Origin: an uncultured Collinsella sp.
GTDB taxonomy: Bacteria > Actinomycetota > Coriobacteriia > Coriobacteriales > Coriobacteriaceae
Assembly (NCBI GenBank): GCA_900547855.1
Contig: URIK01000065.1
Coordinates: 1 to 9,923, forward strand
Length of the DNA stretch: 9,923 nt
Direction: 5' to 3'
Part shown: in pieces, positions 1 through 6,036 of the stretch
How positions within the stretch are numbered: the stretch's first letter is position 1
Layout: each line of letters begins with the position of its first letter
Translations under genes and position numbers: made by a program
The notes under the pieces: model-generated
What the model saw: only the letters and a program-made list of their open reading frames with translations
Told to the model about the DNA's origin: nothing
Database searches by the model: none

Positions 1-49
1 ATCTACACTCGACTAGTCGTCGGCAGCGTCAGATGTGTATAAGAGACAG
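1..49. other. Nextera sequencing adapter (artefact)
   Basis: This is not genomic sequence. Bases 1-8 match the end of the Illumina P5 oligo, 9-16 (TCGACTAG) sit where the 8-base i5 index belongs (from memory it equals Nextera XT index S513), 17-30 are the read-1 linker, and 31-49 are the 19-base Tn5 mosaic end AGATGTGTATAAGAGACAG. Reading frames that cross it, on either strand, give spurious peptides. Genomic sequence starts at 50. Confidence 0.98.
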
Positions 50-51
50 GA

Positions 52-513
52 GCGGCCTCGGCGGCGCTGCTGCCTCAGAATCCCAAAGCATTGCTGGTTG
101 CCGAGACGGTTCGCGATGAGCTGATGGAATGGGCCTCGACCTGCGGATATGACGAGAACTTGGCGCGGGAGCGTGCGGCGAGCTTGGGGTTGTCGGGTCT
201 GGATGGACGCCATCCGTACGATCTTTCGGGCGGGCAGCGTCAACTGCTTGCATTGGCAAAACTGCTGCTAATCGGCCCCGAACTGCTATTGCTCGATGAG
301 CCCACCAAGGGTCTAGACCTGTTCAGCCGCCGCATCATCGCCCGCGCCCTGCGTGACCATGCGAAGGCTGGCGGCACCGTCATCATGGCTACGCACGATT
401 TGGACTTTGCCGAGCAGGTAGCCGACGACGTCGCCATGATGTTTGACGGCGAGATTGCCTGCATGGAGCCGCCGGCCGACTTCTTTGCCGACAACGTGTT
501 CTATAGGGCGTGA
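52..513 (+). CDS. ECF transporter ABC ATPase, C-terminal part (5' truncated)
   Basis: This is the last 153 residues of an ABC ATPase; the start lies beyond the contig edge. Visible in order are the Q-loop (PQNP, about 73-84), the signature LSGGQRQ (223-243), Walker B LLLLDE (283-300), the D-loop TKGLD, and the H-loop histidine in ATHD (394-396). The Walker A half is missing. The Q-loop context and the directly following S-component gene point to an energy-coupling-factor ATPase (EcfA/CbiO-like), which powers uptake of a vitamin or metal through a membrane T subunit. In actinobacteria such proteins are often two fused ABC domains, and this could be the second domain, but that cannot be seen here. 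The TGA stop is 4 bases before the next gene's ATG, so the two are probably co-transcribed and translationally coupled. Confidence 0.85.
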   Translation, partial: AASAALLPQNPKALLVAETVRDELMEWASTCGYDENLARERAASLGLSGLDGRHPYDLSGGQRQLLALAKLLLIGPELLLLDEPTKGLDLFSRRIIARALRDHAKAGGTVIMATHDLDFAEQVADDVAMMFDGEIACMEPPADFFADNVFYRA

Positions 514-517
514 TGGG

Positions 518-1231
518 ATGACGGACTGTCGTTTCTCGCGTTTGCTTGCAAAACTGGAGATCCCGCTGTTGTTGGCGGTGCCGGCGGTGATGGCTGCCGC
601 GTTGCTGGCGGGTGTTGAGCAGGCAGCGTTGGCCATGCTGGTTGTGGTGGCGTTGGTGCTTGCGCTGTTCTTTGCGGGTTACGAGGCATCTCGTCCGGGT
701 TTGCGCCAGATTATGCCCACGCTGGTGCTGGCGGTGCTGGCGGCGGCGGGGCGCATCCTGTTTGGGCCCATTCCCGACTTTAAACCGGTGAGCGCCATCG
801 CCATTATCGCGGGGGCGACGCTTGGTCGCCGCAATGGTTTTATGGTTGGCGCGCTGGCGGCGCTGACCAGCAATTTCTTTTTTGGACAGGGCATGTGGAC
901 GCCGTGGCAGATGTATGCTTGGGGGCTCGTGGGATACGTTGGCGGTGCGCTGACGTATGCGGGTGCGTTCGACCGCGCCGACGGCACCGTGCGCATGCCA
1001 GCACTGCTGGCGTACGGCTTTGCGTCGGGCCTGCTCTATGGCGTCGTGATCAACGCGTATGACATCATTGGTTTTGTGCAGCCGCTTACCTGGGCGGGTG
1101 CCGTGGCGCGTCTTGCCACGGCGGTGCCGTTCGATATCACACACGGCCTCGCGACCTGCGTGTTCTTGGTCGCCCTGTACAAGCCCTGGTGTCGCCGCAT
1201 TAACCGTGTCGTCGTGAAATACGGGCTGTAA
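518..1231 (+). CDS. ECF transporter S component (substrate-binding membrane protein)
   Basis: This 237-residue protein is very hydrophobic, with about six or seven possible membrane segments (for example around residues 15-32, 35-55, 66-80, 90-120, 128-146, 160-180 and the C-terminal ITHGLATCVFLVALY). The central block, containing GPIPDFKPVSAIAIIAGATLG and SNFFFGQGMWTPWQMYAWG, resembles the conserved core of a family of ECF S components often found in Coriobacteria and Clostridia. Such proteins bind the substrate and dock on the EcfA/EcfT module. The substrate cannot be read from the sequence; cobalamin-type or another vitamin is possible. I chose ATG 518 because it follows the ATPase stop by 4 bases; an in-frame extension upstream would overlap the ATPase gene. 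No T subunit is visible, so it presumably lies upstream or elsewhere. Confidence 0.8.
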   Translation: MTDCRFSRLLAKLEIPLLLAVPAVMAAALLAGVEQAALAMLVVVALVLALFFAGYEASRPGLRQIMPTLVLAVLAAAGRILFGPIPDFKPVSAIAIIAGATLGRRNGFMVGALAALTSNFFFGQGMWTPWQMYAWGLVGYVGGALTYAGAFDRADGTVRMPALLAYGFASGLLYGVVINAYDIIGFVQPLTWAGAVARLATAVPFDITHGLATCVFLVALYKPWCRRINRVVVKYGL

Positions 1232-1270
1232 GGCTGGTTGCGTCGGAGCGGGAATCAATACTGCCGAAGT

Positions 1271-1438
1271 GCCATTTTAAAACTATGCCGGTTTACGGGG
1301 TTAGATTGGCGCAGGCCGACCATACCGGCTTTTTTCAAAATAGAGCAAGCCGTTTACCTGCGGTTTTATTATTACGGAATTGCGCATGGCTGGGGGTTCG
1401 CGATTCAGCCCCGTAAACCGGCATAGTTTTAAAATGGC
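1271..1438 (+). repeat. Long-hairpin intergenic element, copy 1
   Basis: Arms 1271-1300 and 1409-1438 are perfect 30-base inverted repeats (left arm begins GCCATTTTAAAACTATGCCG). Pairing continues inward in the same register: 1301-1308 with 1401-1408 has 7 of 8 positions pairable as RNA, and after a 7x7 internal loop CCGACCAT (1316-1323) pairs with 1386-1393 at 7 of 8 positions. The apex contains CCTGCGGTTTT (1357-1367). CCGACCAT, CCTGCGGTTTT and TGGCTGGGGG (1387-1396) recur in copy 2 with identical spacing. No flanking target duplication is evident. It may be a MITE-like element or a structured RNA. Confidence 0.75.
1313..1335 (+). terminator. Possible terminator of the ECF operon
   Basis: AGGCCG (1313-1318) can pair with CGGCTT (1326-1331, one G-U) around a 7-base loop, followed by a T run ending at 1335. 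It lies about 80 bases after the S-component stop and inside long-hairpin copy 1, so the two folds are mutually exclusive. The stem is short, so confidence is modest. Confidence 0.4.
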
Positions 1439-1533
1439 CGGCTGATACGACGGGCATCGTGGCCCCCAGAGAGCCAAATTGATCCATTTTCTTCCGTCTC
1501 CAGATGTCCCCAGGAAATCAGTTGACGGCGCTT

Positions 1534-1693
1534 GCCACGAAACTGGCCCATCTACTACGTTTAGCTTGATACCCCCGACCATGACCGCGTTTTATGAAAA
1601 ACCGCAGGCTTTCTACCTGCGGTTTTCTTTTTGCGTTGTTCGCTGTGGTTGAGGGTAGTGGCTTAAACGTAGTAGATGGGCTGGTTTCGTGGC
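1534..1693 (+). repeat. Long-hairpin intergenic element, copy 2
   Basis: Arms 1534-1563 and 1664-1693 match as inverted repeats at 28 of 30 positions. The two exceptions (1544/1683 and 1545/1682) are G-U pairs in + strand RNA, so the arms pair completely. Pairing continues in register to about 1585/1642, with further G-U pairs. The core shares CCGACCAT (1575-1582), CCTGCGGTTTT (1616-1626) and TGGTTGAGGG (1646-1655) with copy 1 at the same spacings (41 and 30 bases), but the outer arms have a different sequence from copy 1, sharing only the GCCA/TGGC tips. Confidence 0.75.
1598..1632 (+). terminator. Strong terminator-like hairpin at the apex of copy 2
   Basis: AAAACCGCAGG (1598-1608) and CCTGCGGTTTT (1616-1626) form a perfect 11-bp stem with a 7-base loop (CTTTCTA), followed by CTTTTT. 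The A-run before the stem means it could also act on the - strand, facing transcripts that leave exonuclease III, so it may be bidirectional. Confidence 0.75.
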
Positions 1694-1730
1694 GGACGGG
1701 GTCACGCGGGCGCCCTTGCGCGGGCAAAAG

Positions 1731-1761
1731 TGATCTGTATTCCTTCGTCCCCGGGGGATCA
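1731..1761 (-). terminator. Weak inverted repeat downstream of exonuclease III
   Basis: TGATC (1731-1735) and GATCA (1757-1761) are inverted around a C/G-rich loop with CCCCGGGG. On the - strand the second arm is followed by ACTTTT, so it might end the exonuclease III transcript. The first 20 bases resemble 1480-1499 (14 of 20 identical by eye), so it may instead be the tail of the intergenic repeat unit. Confidence 0.3.
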
Positions 1762-1769
1762 TTTGGGGG

Positions 1770-2588
1770 CTAGAGCTCTAGCGTGAGGGTGACGGGGCAG
1801 TGGTCGCTGCCGAAGATGTCGCCGCGGATGCCGGTGTCGCGTACGTTGTCGGCGATTGCGTCGCTTACCAGGAAGTAGTCGATGCGCCAGCCTGCGTTGT
1901 TCTTGCGGGCATTAAAGCGGTAGCTCCACCAGCTGTAGACGCCCTCGACGTCGGGGTTTGCCGCGCGCCAGGTATCGGTAAACCCGGCGTTGAGCAGCTC
2001 GGTAAACTTGCCGCGCTCCTCGTCCGAAAAACCGGCGTTGCCGCGGTTGGACTTGGGGTTCTTAAGGTCGATCTCCTCGTGCGCCACGTTAAAGTCGCCG
2101 CAGGTTACGACGGGCTTGCCGGTCTCGCGCTCAAGTGCGCTCAAAAAGCCGCGATAGGCATCGTCCCAGGCCATGCGTACATCGATGCGCGCGAGCTCAT
2201 TTTGGGCGTTGGGCGTGTAGACATCCACGAACCAAAACTTGTCGAACTCGAGCGCGCAGACGCGGCCCTCGGTTGCGGCTTGGGCGACGAGCTCGGCCGC
2301 CTCGCCCTCGCCGGCGTAGGGTAGCAGCGCGTCGGCGTGCAGCACGCGCAGCGGTTCCTGGCGGCTAAAGACCGCAGTGCCCGAATAGCCTTTACGCTCG
2401 GCGTAGCTCCAGGTTTGGTGATAGCCGGGCAGGTCAATATCGACCTGACCCTCTTGCAGCTTGGTCTCCTGCAGCGCCAAGATGTCGACGTCGAGTTCTT
2501 GCGCGATCTGAATAAAGCTCGGGTCCTTTTTGAGCACGGCGCGCAGGCCGTTAACGTTCCACGAGGCAAAGGTGTAAGTCTGAGGCAT
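1770..2588 (-). CDS. xth: Exodeoxyribonuclease III (AP endonuclease)
   Basis: This 272-residue protein is full length for the ExoIII/ExoA family. These Mg-dependent enzymes cut the backbone 5' to abasic sites and remove 3' blocking groups in base excision repair. Family motifs are in the expected order: SWNVNG (9-14, with N11), LQETK (E41 metal ligand), VYTPN (Y124), CGDFNVAH (D165, N167), WWSYR (220-224), RIDYFLVS (D237) and GSDHCPV (D262-H263 catalytic pair). All catalytic residues are present, so it should be active. ATG at 2586-2588 is preceded on the - strand by GAAAGGA with about 5 bases of spacing, a good ribosome site. It is transcribed alone and divergently from the sirtuin gene, with 135 bp between them. 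Whether it is closer to xthA or exoA in naming is undecided. Confidence 0.95.
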   Translation of the reverse strand: MPQTYTFASWNVNGLRAVLKKDPSFIQIAQELDVDILALQETKLQEGQVDIDLPGYHQTWSYAERKGYSGTAVFSRQEPLRVLHADALLPYAGEGEAAELVAQAATEGRVCALEFDKFWFVDVYTPNAQNELARIDVRMAWDDAYRGFLSALERETGKPVVTCGDFNVAHEEIDLKNPKSNRGNAGFSDEERGKFTELLNAGFTDTWRAANPDVEGVYSWWSYRFNARKNNAGWRIDYFLVSDAIADNVRDTGIRGDIFGSDHCPVTLTLEL

Positions 2589-2650
2589 GGTGTCCTTTCG
2601 ACGGGGTTGGCAGGCTTAAGATTAACGCAACAGGGGCGGGGTGGGCTCCG

Positions 2651-2678
2651 CGCATGCTGACTCAAAGGCCGCATGCTG
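2651..2678. promoter_or_regulatory. Direct repeat CGCATGCTG in the divergent xth/sirtuin spacer
   Basis: CGCATGCTG occurs at 2651-2659 and 2670-2678, 19 bases apart start to start (about two helical turns), each containing the palindrome GCATGC. The placement between divergent genes fits an operator, but no promoter boxes are clear and chance is possible. Confidence 0.3.
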
Positions 2679-2723
2679 GGACGTCGCCCAACGCTGCCCG
2701 ACTAACAAGGACGGAGGACTCAT

Positions 2724-3476
2724 ATGACGCAGGCAATATCGGACCCCAGGCAGGCCTCCGCCGCGCTGGCGGATCTGTTTGACACCCACAAGCGCGTGGT
2801 CTTCTTTGGCGGCGCTGGTGTTTCCACGGCAAGTGGCATCCCCGATTTCCGCAGTGTGGACGGCCTGTATCACCAGCAGTTTGCCTATCCGCCCGAGACC
2901 ATGCTGTCGCATAGCTTTTACGAGGCGCATCCTGCCGAGTTCTTCGACTTTTACCGCACCAAGATGATCGCGCTTAACGCTAAGCCCAACCGCTGCCACA
3001 CCAAGCTAGCCGAGCTGGAGCGCGCCGGCAAGCTCGACGCCGTAGTGACGCAAAATATCGACGGCCTGCATCAGATGGCCGGCTCACAGCGCGTGTTCGA
3101 GCTGCACGGATCGGTCCATCGCAACATTTGCCAGTCGTGCGGCGCGGTCTATAGCGCCGAGTGGATTTGCTCGCGCGAGCACGAGGATGCCGCGGGCGTG
3201 CCTGCGTGCCCCGCGTGCGGCGGCCGCATCAAGCCCGATGTAGTGCTCTACGAAGAGCCGCTCGACGAGCATGTGTTGACCGGTGCCGTTGCCGCCATCG
3301 CCGCGGCCGATGCCCTCATTGTAGGCGGGACCTCGCTCGTGGTGTATCCGGCGGCAGGCCTTACGCGATACTTTACCGGCGATACGCTGGCCATATGCAA
3401 CCTTGCTCCCACCGATCAGGATGCAAATGCCGACCTGCTGATTTCTTGCGACATCGCGGCCACGTTTGCGTTCTAG
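2724..3476 (+). CDS. NAD-dependent protein deacylase, SIR2 family (sirtuin)
   Basis: This 250-residue cytosolic enzyme of the sirtuin family removes acyl groups from protein lysines using NAD, releasing nicotinamide and O-acyl-ADP-ribose. Visible motifs are the NAD-binding GGAGVSTASGIPDFRS (29-44), TQNIDGLH (109-116), catalytic H128 in ELHGSVHRN, a zinc site of C136/C139 and C162/C165, KPDVVLYEE, and GTSLVVYPAAG for the nucleotide. All key residues are present. ATG 2724 has GGAGGA at 2713-2718 five bases upstream, an excellent ribosome site. The gene is divergent from exonuclease III and followed after 95 bp by folP-folK, which appears to have its own promoter. The preferred acyl group (acetyl or longer) cannot be predicted with confidence. 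Confidence 0.94.
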   Translation: MTQAISDPRQASAALADLFDTHKRVVFFGGAGVSTASGIPDFRSVDGLYHQQFAYPPETMLSHSFYEAHPAEFFDFYRTKMIALNAKPNRCHTKLAELERAGKLDAVVTQNIDGLHQMAGSQRVFELHGSVHRNICQSCGAVYSAEWICSREHEDAAGVPACPACGGRIKPDVVLYEEPLDEHVLTGAVAAIAAADALIVGGTSLVVYPAAGLTRYFTGDTLAICNLAPTDQDANADLLISCDIAATFAF

Positions 3477-3496
3477 CCCGCGCGCGCGGATACAAT
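3466..3496 (+). promoter_or_regulatory. Possible promoter of the folP-folK gene
   Basis: A -10 like TACAAT (3491-3496) lies after TTGCGT (3466-3471) with a 19-base spacer, which is longer than ideal. A start near 3503 would give a leader of about 70 bases containing the hairpin at 3522-3549. Confidence 0.35.
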
Positions 3497-3521
3497 AGAA
3501 AGACTGAGTGCAAAGCGACCC

Positions 3522-3549
3522 CGCCGCCAGCTCCCCAAGCTCGGCGGCG
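3522..3549 (+). promoter_or_regulatory. GC-rich hairpin in the folP-folK leader
   Basis: GCCGCC (3523-3528) pairs with GGCGGC (3543-3548), extended outward by 3522-3549 and inward by AGCT/AGCT (3529-3532 with 3538-3541), with one bulged C and a 5-base loop. It ends 11 bases before the GGAGG ribosome site. It lacks a proper T run, so I read it as a leader structure or a weak terminator of the sirtuin transcript. Confidence 0.45.
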
Positions 3550-3571
3550 TGGGCATTTTAGGAGGATGCTC

Positions 3572-5314
3572 ATGGCGAACGACAGCAAGACATGGCGGTG
3601 CGGAAAGTACGAGCTCAGCTTTGACCGTCCGCGCATCATGGGCGTCCTCAACGTGACGCCCGATTCGTTTAGCGATGGCGGGGAGCACTTCGACCCCGAT
3701 GCCGCCATCGAGTACGGCCTGGCGATGCTCGACGCCGGCGCCGACATCATCGACGTGGGCGGCGAGTCCACGCGCCCTGGTTTTACCCCGGTCAACCCCG
3801 ACGAGGAGGCTCGCCGCGTGCTGCCCGTGGTGCGCGCGCTGGCCAAGGAGGGCGCCATCGTCTCGATCGACACGCGTCATGTGGCGGTTGCCAAGGCGGC
3901 CGTGCGCTGCGGCGCCTCGATCGTCAACGACGTGACGGGCTTCACTGATCCCAAGATGGTCGAGTTCGTTAAGACGAGCACCTGCGGCGTCATCGTGATG
4001 CATGCCGGCGAGGTCGCCGCGCCCGCCCGCACGCACGCAACGGTGCAGCTCGATACCTCGGCTGCGGCGTTTGTTGCCGAGAAGGCACGCGAAGCGGCTG
4101 CCGAGGCCGCGCGCGAGGCCGAGAAGCCGGCCCGTCGCCGTCGCGGCAAGTTGCTGGGCGAGCCCAAGGTTGAGGCCAAGCTTCCGGGCGGTGTGGTACA
4201 GCCCTCACTGCCGTTTGGCGAGCCGGAGCCCACGTCCGAGCCTGCAAGCGAGCAGGAGACGCCCGCCGCCGAGCGGGCTGCTGCCGCCGAGACCGTCGCG
4301 CCCGCACCCGAGGCCGCGCCCGCAGCCACCGAGGCCGAATCGGAGTCCAATGACCGCCTGGCCGCCATGATGCGCCGCAGCGCCCGCCGCGAGGAGGCCT
4401 ACGTGCCCACCTCTCAGCTCCGCCGCTTTACCCTGCCCGATTCGGCGCCCATCATGCGCCGCGTCATGGGCTTTCTGTCCGACCAGGCCCGCACACTCAT
4501 CCATGCCGGCGTGTCGCGCGACCGCATCTGCATCGATCCTGGACCGGGCTTTGGTAAGTCGGCTAACGAGGACATCGTCATCCAGCGCGAGACTGCCAAG
4601 ATGGCGTCACTGGGCTATCCGCTCATGTGCGCCGTGTCGCGCAAGCGCTTTGTGGGCGCCGTCTCGGGCGTGACCGAGGCCGCCGAGCGCGATGCCGCCA
4701 CGTTTGGCGTGTGCCTGGGCGCCATCCAGGCCGGTGCCAACATCGTGCGCGTGCACGACGCCGCGGGTTTTGCGCAGTTCCTGAACGGTTACTGGGCCGT
4801 CGCCAAGCCGCAGCCGCGCCGTGCGTTTGTGGCCGTGGGCTCCAACCTGGGGCATCGTTGCGACAACATCCGCGCCGCGCGCGACATGATCGCCGAGATT
4901 CCGCTCACCTGCGTGTCCAACTCCTCCAAGATCTACGAGAGCGAGCCGGCCTACGAGACGCGCCAGGACGCGTTTGCCAACGCTGTCATCGAGATTAAGA
5001 CCGAGCTGGCGCCGTTGGTGCTGCTCGACGAGCTCATGAAGATCGAGGTCGAGCTGGGGCGCGACCGCTCCAAAAAGGCCAAGGCCAACGGTCCGCGCAC
5101 CATCGACCTGGACCTGCTGTGGATGGACGGCGAGACCCACGGCGGCAAAAAGCTGCGCCTGCCGCATCCGCTGATCGGCGAACGCGATTTTGTGCTGGTG
5201 CCGCTCGAGGACCTGATGCACGACCCGGCGCGGTTCTTCCGCTACAACGGCGTCGAGGTCAAGGAGCCCGAGGACCGCGTGGGCCATATCGTGGGCGAAT
5301 TGGGGCGTATGTAG
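3572..5314 (+). CDS. folP-folK: Fused dihydropteroate synthase / HPPK (FolP-FolK)
   Basis: This 580-residue bifunctional folate enzyme joins HPPK, which pyrophosphorylates hydroxymethyl-dihydropterin, to DHPS, which condenses the product with p-aminobenzoate. The DHPS domain comes first: NVTPDSFSDGG (27-37), DVGGESTRPG (61-70), SIDTRH (98-103), NDVTG (119-123), DPGPGFGKS (322-330), SRKRF (356-360) and RVHD (393-396). The HPPK domain starts near 415: FVAVGSNLG, NGPRTIDLDLL (metal ligands D512 and D514) and PHPLIGERDFVLVPL. Between VIVMHAGE (140-147) and SAPIMRRV (291 on) is an insert of roughly 125 residues rich in Ala, Glu, Pro and Arg; ordinary DHPS has a short loop there, and the usual MHMQG is replaced by MHAGE. 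ATG 3572 has GGAGG at 3561-3565; ATG 3566 is too close to it. The fusion order is well known in bacteria; the insert is not usual. Confidence 0.93.
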   Translation: MANDSKTWRCGKYELSFDRPRIMGVLNVTPDSFSDGGEHFDPDAAIEYGLAMLDAGADIIDVGGESTRPGFTPVNPDEEARRVLPVVRALAKEGAIVSIDTRHVAVAKAAVRCGASIVNDVTGFTDPKMVEFVKTSTCGVIVMHAGEVAAPARTHATVQLDTSAAAFVAEKAREAAAEAAREAEKPARRRRGKLLGEPKVEAKLPGGVVQPSLPFGEPEPTSEPASEQETPAAERAAAAETVAPAPEAAPAATEAESESNDRLAAMMRRSARREEAYVPTSQLRRFTLPDSAPIMRRVMGFLSDQARTLIHAGVSRDRICIDPGPGFGKSANEDIVIQRETAKMASLGYPLMCAVSRKRFVGAVSGVTEAAERDAATFGVCLGAIQAGANIVRVHDAAGFAQFLNGYWAVAKPQPRRAFVAVGSNLGHRCDNIRAARDMIAEIPLTCVSNSSKIYESEPAYETRQDAFANAVIEIKTELAPLVLLDELMKIEVELGRDRSKKAKANGPRTIDLDLLWMDGETHGGKKLRLPHPLIGERDFVLVPLEDLMHDPARFFRYNGVEVKEPEDRVGHIVGELGRM

Positions 5315-6016
5315 ATGATCGAGATGAATGCTGTTGCCGCTGGCACCGAGCTCGACGCGGCGCGCGACGCGGGCCGCGAGGGCATGTCCGCGGGCTGGTG
5401 CGCGTGGAGCGCGGGCGATGCATCGCTGATGTTTTCGCTGGTCGTGCGCCCCGATGTGAACATGCATGCCTTCCACGGCCTGCCGTTTGTGGCGGCTATG
5501 GGCATGATGGACGCGCTTGTGGGCACGGCTTCGACGCCGGGGTTGGGCCTTGCCGGTAAGGTGGGTATCCAGTGGCCGAGCGATATCGTGTGCGGTGCGC
5601 CTGCGTTTGAGACGTCGCTCGCGCGTGTTGCCGTGAACGGCGGTGCCGGTGCCGCGGGCATGTTCGGTGCCGTGACGGTGGATATTGAGCGTTCGGCACT
5701 GAGCGAGCTTGGCGTGGATATGGCTGACGAAGCGCTGGTCGAGGCGCTGGCCGCCGCCGTGTTGACCCGCGTGGATGCCTGGGCGGTTGTCGCCAACACG
5801 CCACAGGGTGCTGCCGGTCCGCTGGCCCCCGTGCTGGGCGAGTACTTCGACATGGTGCCGCTGCTCGGTCGCCAAGTTGCGGCGGTGTCGCCCAACGGCT
5901 TGCCGCTTGCGGTCGGTGTGTTTGCGGGCCTGGACATCTGGGGCCGCGCGACCATCAAGACCGATGCCGGCGAGCAGGAGTTTCCGCCCGAGGCCGTACG
6001 GATTCGCGGGCTGTAG
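5315..6016 (+). CDS. Degenerate biotin-protein ligase-like protein
   Basis: This 233-residue protein resembles the catalytic and C-terminal parts of BirA. AGREGMSAGW (19-28) lines up without gaps with the ligase loop AGRGRRGRxW, then SLMFSLVVRPD follows as in BirA. QWPSDIV (86-92) corresponds to KWPNDL, and the tail LGRQVAAV...RATIKTDAG...FPPEAVRIR looks like the small C-terminal domain. However, the GRGRRG biotin-AMP loop is lost, the catalytic Lys is Gln, Asn is Ser, and the N-terminal segment that normally carries the STN biotin-binding motif is absent; there is no DNA-binding domain. Normal ligase activity is therefore doubtful; it may bind another ligand or regulate. Its ATG directly follows the folP-folK stop (TAG-ATG) in the same frame, so translation is probably coupled. 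Assignment to this family rests on motif reading by eye. Confidence 0.65.
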   Translation: MIEMNAVAAGTELDAARDAGREGMSAGWCAWSAGDASLMFSLVVRPDVNMHAFHGLPFVAAMGMMDALVGTASTPGLGLAGKVGIQWPSDIVCGAPAFETSLARVAVNGGAGAAGMFGAVTVDIERSALSELGVDMADEALVEALAAAVLTRVDAWAVVANTPQGAAGPLAPVLGEYFDMVPLLGRQVAAVSPNGLPLAVGVFAGLDIWGRATIKTDAGEQEFPPEAVRIRGL

Positions 6017-6036
6017 CGTCTCGGCTTCGCCAGAGC

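Larger units (their letters stand above)
1232..1769. other. Gene-free region with tandem structured repeats
   Basis: I see no convincing coding region in these 538 bases between the S component and exonuclease III. Short frames exist on both strands but follow the inverted repeats rather than codon bias. The stretch is more AT-rich than its neighbours and consists largely of two related units: long hairpin 1271-1438 plus TGATC segment starting at 1480, then long hairpin 1534-1693 plus TGATC segment starting at 1731. The unit-to-unit offset is 251 to 263 bases depending on the landmark used. Parts are listed separately. Confidence 0.7.

Noticed and set aside
389..1258. Long - strand frame opposite the ECF genes
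   Set aside because: It is Arg/His/Gln-rich, runs antisense to two clear ECF genes, and has no family motif. It is a GC-rich shadow frame.
1238..1426. Small proteins in the intergenic region, on either strand
   Set aside because: The frames run through the palindromic repeat arms and have no good ribosome site. The similar peptides seen on the - strand in both copies (KPQV...F.K) follow from the shared DNA core.
1271..1693. CRISPR array
   Set aside because: Only two units are seen, they are palindromic and about 160 bases long, with no short identical repeats or spacers and no cas genes.
3161..3571. N-terminal extension of FolP-FolK into the sirtuin gene
   Set aside because: It overlaps the sirtuin coding region in another frame, and a strong GGAGG lies just before ATG 3572.
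4607..5875. 422-codon - strand frame opposite folP-folK and the ligase-like gene
   Set aside because: It spans two genes antisense and is rich in His, Arg and Gly as expected of an antisense frame; the + strand shows clear folate motifs.
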